A DNA stretch of 11,026 nt from an uncultured Ellagibacter sp. Its GTDB lineage: Bacteria; Actinomycetota; Coriobacteriia; Coriobacteriales; Eggerthellaceae. The notes below the pieces were generated by a model that was not told where the DNA came from, did no database searches, and saw nothing but the letters and a program-made list of their open reading frames with translations. The position numbers were made by a program, and so were the translations under genes. Location: the NCBI GenBank assembly GCA_934613165.1, contig CAKTSW010000020.1, positions 1 through 11,026 on the forward strand. Direction: 5' to 3'. Positions 6,427 to 11,026 of the stretch are shown piece by piece (position 1 is the stretch's first letter; every line of letters begins with the position of its first letter).

Positions 6427-6467
6427 AAGCTCAAGGATTTGTTGCGATATATCAGCTGATGAGAACG

Positions 6468-9278
6468 CTAGTCAAGCGTGTTGGGAACCAGAGGCGCGTT
6501 CAGGCTTTGGAGCACGTTCATGAGCGCGTCGTCGGGCCGGTAGCGCAGGCGCAGCGCCAAAAGCGACGAACCCACGCCGAACATGTTCGCGTCGATGGCG
6601 CAGCGCATGGCGTCATCGAGCGCATCGAGCATCACGTCGCTCGGCGACACGGGGATTCCGGCGCCCGCGAGCACTGCGTCGACCTGTTCCCGCGCGATGG
6701 GGCCCTGCCCTGTTTCCGTCATGAGCTGATGCATCTCGATCGTGCATTGCGCCAGGTAAATCGGCGAAACGATCATCGATTTCAGGTAGCAGGCGACGCC
6801 CGCGGCGCTGTTGCCCGCCTTCCACTCAACGTAGGCGAGCTGATAGTACGCCATGGCGATCTCGTCGGGCAGCGTGGCGACGTCGAGGCAGCGCATGAGC
6901 ATCTTCGCGGAATTCGCCATGTCGCCCACAAGCATGTAGGCACGCGCCGTCTGGCGATACGCCGGCGAGTAGGTCGGCGCCACTTGGATGCATCGTTTCC
7001 CCAGTTCAAGCGCCTCATCAACGTGGTCGAACGACTCTTCGAGCAACCGTACCGAATCGAGATAGCACATCGCGAGCGAGGTCGGCAGAAGCTCCACGCG
7101 TTTGCCCTCGTCGCCGTGCGGCCCCACAAGACCGCGCGACCAAAGCGCCGTGCCCGCACGTTCGCGGTTGTAGAGGATGCGCGATGCATACGAGTCGAAC
7201 ATGCGGTGGACCGCCTCCGCGTTGTCGTCGAAGCGATGGCTCGCCTCCGCCTGCGCGATAGCCTCGCGAAGAATCGCCGCAGCCGCGTGAGCATCCGTCC
7301 GAGCAACCGCACGTGCACGCCCGAGCGCCATCAGATACGGGTCGCTTCCCATGAAGCAGGTCACGAGCGCGTTTTCGTCGCCCGAATCGACCGAATCCTC
7401 GATGAGCGCGGTCATGAGGCGCGTGCACGCCTCGAAGACGCGCGGGTCGTCGGCGTCGCGCTGCTCCGCCTGGACGCAACGGATCGCCTCGGCGGCGCTT
7501 GCCGCACGCGCCACACCGGCCGCCACGCGCTCGGCGACGCTCCGCAGCTGCGAATCGGCGCGAATTCGCAGGTCGCGCGGCGAATCGACACCGAACGCCT
7601 TCTTGGCGCGCGCGGTGAGCTCGCCCGATTCGACCTCGGGAAGGTCGCGGCGCGCGCCCTTCACCCGCGCCGACACGATGTCGTCGACCGTGCGGTCGCT
7701 CCGAGCGTCTTCGCCGAACAGCGCGCCGCATGCCACAAAGAGCAATCGAGGGTCGTCCGGCACCGACCGGTACGCAGGTTCGTCACCCCCGCAAAACGCC
7801 TCTCGGGAAAACGTCACGCGGTACAGCGGCGCCACCCCTTCGCCCGCATCGTCGAACCGAGCCGCGAAGGCGACCACCTCGACGCTGCGCACCGCGGCCC
7901 CTGCGTTGAATGCCGCCGCCGCGAGCATCGCCCCCAGGCATTCGGCGTAGCGAAGCGCAGACTGCTCCCGCTCCTTTTCCGTAAGGTCGCGCCATGCCGC
8001 TGACTTAGCGTCGAAGACGCGCGCCGGCATGAACGAGCTATCGGGAGCGTCGAGCTCAAACGCGGCAACGCCCGCTTCAACATCGAGCCTGAACTGGGAC
8101 GACAAGCGAATCGGCAACTGAAAGCGCTCCATCGCCTCGCCGATCGCGCGGCGAATCTCCCATTCCCCCGCACGCTGCGCGACGGGGCGCGTCTCGTCGA
8201 CGGGGTGTTCCGCGCACGGCGCCTGAACGGCGATGTCGGCGAACAGCTCGGCGTCGATACGACCGCACTCGTCAACCGAAGCGAGTGCCGCATGATCGCC
8301 CAATTCTTCCATGATAAGCAGGAACCTGTTCAATGCCGATTCAAGAGCCCATACGCTCCGCTCGGGAAACTCGGATTCGGGATCGGCCTTGCCGACGTAA
8401 AACGTGTTCGAGTAGCGGGCGGCCCGGATAAGGCGCAGGGGCGGCTGCCCCGTTTTCCCAGGTTGCGCCGCCGCCAAAACGCACTCGGCCCCGACGTCGT
8501 CAAGCCAGCTCGCCAGCATAAGGGCGAGCGCGGGCGGACGCATGGCGGGATCGATCGCCGCCTGACGAATGCCGTGAACGATCTCGATGAGCGCCGCGAA
8601 CGGCGCATCGCAGTCGAGGCGTTCCACTATGCCCGCAAGCCCGCGGGCGGGAATGCTCGCGCCGCCGAGCAGCGGGCGGAACGAAAACGCGAAGAAGCAG
8701 CGCGCGAGAGCGTCGTCGTAGGCAAGCCCCGTCGCGTTGTCGCAGAAGTCGCACCAGGAATCGAACAGCGCGTAGGCACCTTTTTCCTTGCGGAAACGGG
8801 CAACCTCGCGCACCCCCTGCTTGTCGCGCAGCTGCACGCAGCCGGAAATGGAATCGGCGGCATGGGAGCAAAGGCCCAGATGCCCATGCGGCGGAACAGC
8901 CCCCCGACCAGGCTCGGACGCCGGAGCGTCCCTGACGAGCACGATGTCCGCATCACGAGCGGGCGGCGCGGCGAGCGGACGCGACGTCACGAAGGCGCGG
9001 CCGTAGCGGTCGGCGTACGCCCAGATGCGAAACGTGTCGGGCGAGGTGAATTCGACCAGGTAGGCATCGTCTTTTCGCGGGGCGGGAAGAAGCGACCGCA
9101 CCCATCCGTATTGGGGAAACCTGGGCTCGCCTTCGCTCGCGCCGCCGAGAGCGCTCGTCGCGTCACCGCCCGAAAGCGGGGCGACCGCACCCGGCAGCAT
9201 CCGAACCCGCGGCCCGAACAGGCCTCCTTTTCGGCAGATGCGATACAGCCCCTCTTTTTCTTCCACGTAACGTGCCAT
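6468..9278 (-). CDS. Large protein of unknown function with C-terminal TPR-like helices, 936 aa
   Basis: I do not recognise this protein. It has no signal peptide or membrane segment and is rich in Ala, Arg, Asp and Glu, so it is probably cytoplasmic. Residues about 748-845 form helix pairs with TPR-like spacing (for example DEALELGKRCIQVAPTYSPA, then SAKMLMRCLDVATLP and a following helix pair). The N-terminal 100 residues look beta-rich with many aromatic residues, and one CxxC (WCDFCDNATG) occurs within the N-terminal third. The middle is mixed, without a motif I can name. ATG 9278 is chosen over an upstream start at 9311 because AAAGGG stands 5 bases before it. It is a single-gene unit with its own terminator. 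TPR modules mediate protein-protein contacts, so a scaffold or regulatory role is possible, but position gives no firm link to the reductase operon. Confidence 0.85.
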   Translation of the reverse strand: MARYVEEKEGLYRICRKGGLFGPRVRMLPGAVAPLSGGDATSALGGASEGEPRFPQYGWVRSLLPAPRKDDAYLVEFTSPDTFRIWAYADRYGRAFVTSRPLAAPPARDADIVLVRDAPASEPGRGAVPPHGHLGLCSHAADSISGCVQLRDKQGVREVARFRKEKGAYALFDSWCDFCDNATGLAYDDALARCFFAFSFRPLLGGASIPARGLAGIVERLDCDAPFAALIEIVHGIRQAAIDPAMRPPALALMLASWLDDVGAECVLAAAQPGKTGQPPLRLIRAARYSNTFYVGKADPESEFPERSVWALESALNRFLLIMEELGDHAALASVDECGRIDAELFADIAVQAPCAEHPVDETRPVAQRAGEWEIRRAIGEAMERFQLPIRLSSQFRLDVEAGVAAFELDAPDSSFMPARVFDAKSAAWRDLTEKEREQSALRYAECLGAMLAAAAFNAGAAVRSVEVVAFAARFDDAGEGVAPLYRVTFSREAFCGGDEPAYRSVPDDPRLLFVACGALFGEDARSDRTVDDIVSARVKGARRDLPEVESGELTARAKKAFGVDSPRDLRIRADSQLRSVAERVAAGVARAASAAEAIRCVQAEQRDADDPRVFEACTRLMTALIEDSVDSGDENALVTCFMGSDPYLMALGRARAVARTDAHAAAAILREAIAQAEASHRFDDNAEAVHRMFDSYASRILYNRERAGTALWSRGLVGPHGDEGKRVELLPTSLAMCYLDSVRLLEESFDHVDEALELGKRCIQVAPTYSPAYRQTARAYMLVGDMANSAKMLMRCLDVATLPDEIAMAYYQLAYVEWKAGNSAAGVACYLKSMIVSPIYLAQCTIEMHQLMTETGQGPIAREQVDAVLAGAGIPVSPSDVMLDALDDAMRCAIDANMFGVGSSLLALRLRYRPDDALMNVLQSLNAPLVPNTLD

Positions 9279-9352
9279 GAAATCCCTTTCTTCTCGCATG
9301 AAGCATAGCACTGGCCCGTATCAATTGTTGGAGGGATAGCTTCGAAGTGCTC

Positions 9353-10183
9353 TCATCGGGGTGCTACAGGAACCTCAAGGCGGCTAATGAATTCATCGAG
9401 GACGCTCGTTTCGTATTCGCTGATAGGACTCGATTCAATAGGCATGCCGGTAACTTCGTACCCATTTTCGCTTGCGTAAGAAACAATCTTTTCGTAAATC
9501 TCCGGCCCTCGCAGCAGAGACCCTTTGAACGTGCATGCAGCGTAAAGCCCTGCGGCGATTTCGTAATCCGGTTCACAAGGAAGAGGGTCAACATTCAAAA
9601 GCATGGCCGTTGGAGTGAAAACACCTGTTTCACGAGGCGGCAATTTCGGGTCGACGACATACAGGGAGTTACTATGCAGAGCCCTTAGGCGTATCCCATG
9701 TTTCTGGGCACATTTTGCCGTGGCATAAGGCAGATCGTAATAGTAGATCTCGTCGCGAGCAATCAACAGGCACGGGCGTTTCGGGATGTGGGCAATCACC
9801 ACCTGCTCCTGCTGCGCCGCCGAGGTGGCAAGCGCATAGCGTTGCATACTCGCAACAAGGCTTGTTTTCTTGTTGCTAAGGAAGTTCATTTGCGAGTCGA
9901 TTTGCTTGAGCTCCTTGTCCATAACCGCCATGGTCGAACTGAAAGTCTGCTCGTCGAGATACTCCCTTATCTGCTCAAAGCTGAACCCCATCTCCCTAAG
10001 CTCTGCAATGACATTGAGCCTCTGGAACTCTTTCGCACCATAAATTCGATACCCGTTATGAGGATCCCTCTTCGGCTTTATGAGGCCAACCCTTTCGCAG
10101 TAGTACAGCTTATCCACGCTCATGCCGTAAACTTCGCATGCCTCTTTGATAGTCCTTCCCTTTTCGAGCATCCGTTTTGCCAT
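9353..10183 (-). CDS. MerR-family regulator with GyrI/BmrR-like effector domain, 276 aa
   Basis: This is a cytoplasmic one-component transcription regulator. Residues about 11-78 form the MerR winged helix-turn-helix (TIKEACEVYGMSVDKLYYCE, then NGYRIYGAKEFQRLNVIAEL). A dimerising helix follows at about 82-115. The C-terminal domain, about 125-272, has the GyrI-like / BmrR-type pattern (YAACTFKGSL, ENGYEVTGMPIES) that binds drug-like or aromatic molecules. There is no metal-binding cysteine cluster, so metal sensing is unlikely. ATG 10183 follows a weak GGTGG site; ATG 10171 (residue 5) is an alternative that leaves the domain intact. It is divergent from the carboxylesterase gene with 204 bases between them, the usual arrangement for control of a neighbour. 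Hand-counted GC in two 60-base samples of the gene is 26 and 27, against 46 of 60 in a sample of the TPR-like gene, suggesting separate origin. Confidence 0.95.
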   Translation of the reverse strand: MAKRMLEKGRTIKEACEVYGMSVDKLYYCERVGLIKPKRDPHNGYRIYGAKEFQRLNVIAELREMGFSFEQIREYLDEQTFSSTMAVMDKELKQIDSQMNFLSNKKTSLVASMQRYALATSAAQQEQVVIAHIPKRPCLLIARDEIYYYDLPYATAKCAQKHGIRLRALHSNSLYVVDPKLPPRETGVFTPTAMLLNVDPLPCEPDYEIAAGLYAACTFKGSLLRGPEIYEKIVSYASENGYEVTGMPIESSPISEYETSVLDEFISRLEVPVAPR

Positions 10184-10312
10184 AAAACCACCGTATCGTC
10201 CAAGGGTTTATTTTTCATATTTAATTACACAGCAATAAATAGAAAACTGCATTATTCCTGCTAATTCAAATATTACTAAATGATTCCATGCTTGAAAACG
10301 CTCAGAAAGTAC

Positions 10313-10346
10313 TTCTTGACTCCAGGACTATCCAAGAATCTATCTT
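10313..10346 (+). promoter_or_regulatory. Candidate MerR-type promoter of the esterase with 19-bp spacer
   Basis: TTGACT (10316-10321) and TATCTT (10341-10346) are separated by 19 bp, the overlong spacer typical of promoters activated by MerR proteins through DNA twisting. A dyad TTCTTG (10313-10318) / CAAGAA (10333-10338) overlaps the -35 and lies in the spacer. Transcription would begin near 10353, leaving a 35-base leader. The match to consensus is partial. Confidence 0.5.
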
Positions 10347-10373
10347 GACATCAACAGAAATCCCAACAGAAAC

Positions 10374-10380
10374 AAGGAGG
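10374..10380 (+). promoter_or_regulatory. Strong ribosome binding site of the esterase
   Basis: AAGGAGG lies 7 bases before the GTG at 10388 and decides this non-ATG start; no ATG in frame lies nearby upstream. Confidence 0.9.
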
Positions 10381-10387
10381 CTTTGAA

Positions 10388-11026
10388 GTGTCAAATTACG
10401 TAAAGACGCTGCCCTTCGGCACAATCGAGGGCAAGGGCGTCGGCAAAGGAGTCGAGGCGTATCTGGGGATTCCTTATGCCAAACCGCCCGTGGGGAAGCT
10501 GCGTTGGAAACCGCCCGTAAAACTTGAACCAGGCAACGAGAAGTTCGACTGCACCGAGCTCGGATTCTCGGCAATGCAAAAGGAGGATCCCGTTATGGCC
10601 GCCTCCAAACGTCAGCAAAGCGAAGATTGCCTTACGCTCAACATTTGGCGCAAGTCGGATGCGAAAGGACCACTGCCCGTCATGGTCTATCTTCACGGCG
10701 GCGCCTACCTCGAAGGCGGCTCGTCAGACCCGCTCTATGACGGCACGAATTTCGCCTGCGAACATGACGTGGTCTTCGTCACGATTAACTACCGTGTAAA
10801 TCTTTTCGGATTCATGAACTTCGCCAACGTCCCAGGAGGCGAAGAGTATCAGGAATCCGGCTATCTAGGAATAATGGATCAAGTAGCGGCGCTCGAATGG
10901 GTGCACGACTATATCGAGGCATTCGGCGGGGATCCGAAAAACGTCACGCTTTTCGGCGAATCAGCAGGCAGTGGCAGCGTCTCCCTCCTCATCACCGTCC
11001 CTGCGGCAAGGGGTCTTTTCCAGAAG
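10388..11026 (+). CDS. Type-B carboxylesterase, N-terminal 213 residues, cut by the window end
   Basis: This serine hydrolase of the alpha/beta fold cleaves carboxylic esters. The frame opens at GTG 10388 and remains open to the last base, so the C-terminal part with the catalytic acid and histidine is missing here. Visible landmarks in order are AYLGIPYAKPPVGKLRW near residues 24-40, the type-B signature EDCLTLNIW (79-87), the oxyanion-hole HGGAYLEGG (103-111), and the nucleophile elbow FGESAGSGSVS with catalytic Ser192. No signal peptide is seen, so the enzyme is probably cytoplasmic. A complete family member is usually about 500 residues. The divergent MerR regulator probably controls it. 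Substrates cannot be read from sequence; plant phenolic esters or drugs are possible in a gut bacterium. Confidence 0.95.
   Translation, partial: MSNYVKTLPFGTIEGKGVGKGVEAYLGIPYAKPPVGKLRWKPPVKLEPGNEKFDCTELGFSAMQKEDPVMAASKRQQSEDCLTLNIWRKSDAKGPLPVMVYLHGGAYLEGGSSDPLYDGTNFACEHDVVFVTINYRVNLFGFMNFANVPGGEEYQESGYLGIMDQVAALEWVHDYIEAFGGDPKNVTLFGESAGSGSVSLLITVPAARGLFQK

Larger units (their letters stand above)
6116..6467. other. Intergenic region of 352 bases
   Basis: This gap lies between the stop of the TPR-like gene and the start of the MFS-oxidoreductase operon, both on the - strand. From high to low coordinates it holds the terminator of the TPR-like gene (6390-6426), the paired dyads (6293-6346), the tentative promoter (6256-6284), a leader of about 130 bases with two short palindromes, and the MFS ribosome binding site (6130-6124). 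I see no credible coding sequence in it. Confidence 0.7.

Noticed and set aside
6372..8003. Open frame of 543 codons on the + strand
   Set aside because: It starts inside the intergenic terminator region and runs antisense to the 936-residue gene. Its Arg/His/Val-rich composition is typical of a shadow frame, and no ribosome binding site was seen.
8205..9308. Open frame of 367 codons on the + strand
   Set aside because: It is antisense to the N-terminal part of the TPR-like gene, with no motif and low-complexity Arg/Gly content.
10345..10350. Perfect TTGACA as a -35 for the esterase
   Set aside because: No -10-like hexamer lies at 16-19 bp downstream; the sequence there runs into the ribosome binding site region.
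1..11026. CRISPR array, tRNA/rRNA genes, insertion sequences or prophage genes
   Set aside because: Reading the window I saw no regularly spaced repeats, cloverleaf-like tRNA sequence, transposase motifs or phage proteins. A tRNA or covariance-model search was not possible here.

Overview
The window is GC-rich chromosomal DNA that looks like a gut Actinomycetota of the class Coriobacteriia, family Eggerthellaceae (Eggerthella, Gordonibacter, Adlercreutzia and relatives). I infer this from the high GC content and from a molybdopterin oxidoreductase paired with a small ferredoxin-like subunit and MFS transporters, which those genomes carry in many copies. The genus cannot be fixed from the sequence alone.

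Layout. (1) 1-285, + strand: the 3' end of an unidentified gene, cut by the window edge. (2) 1736-300, - strand: an MFS transporter followed 6 bases later by a 58-residue protein with four CxxC pairs. The region upstream of the transporter (1778-1871) is packed with overlapping palindromes. (3) 6115-1963, - strand: a compact operon of a second MFS transporter, an 826-residue molybdopterin enzyme with no export signal, and a 117-residue two-cluster iron-sulfur protein, closed by a strong hairpin at 1883-1913. Its upstream region holds two copies of the dyad GAGACAC-N10-GTGTCTC placed exactly 30 bp apart. (4) 9278-6468, - strand: a 936-residue protein with TPR-like helices near its C-terminus and no recognised function, ending in its own terminator. 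(5) 10183-9353, - strand: a MerR-family regulator with a GyrI/BmrR-like effector domain. It is divergent from (6) 10388-11026, + strand: a type-B carboxylesterase that runs off the window. The MerR gene is clearly lower in GC than the TPR gene beside it.

How the parts fit. The central operon reads as a substrate-specific anaerobic reductase cassette: the MFS protein brings a small molecule in (or moves product out), the iron-sulfur subunit passes electrons, and the cytoplasmic Mo/W enzyme reduces or otherwise transforms the substrate. The enzyme resembles the gut catechol-dehydroxylase / acetylene-hydratase-like branch of the DMSO reductase superfamily, but its substrate is not readable from sequence. 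No regulator of this operon lies in the window, although the paired dyads suggest one acts there. At the right end, the MerR regulator probably controls the divergent esterase through a promoter with an unusually long 19-bp spacer. The esterase may process an ester of dietary or drug origin. No tRNA, rRNA, insertion sequence or CRISPR array was seen.
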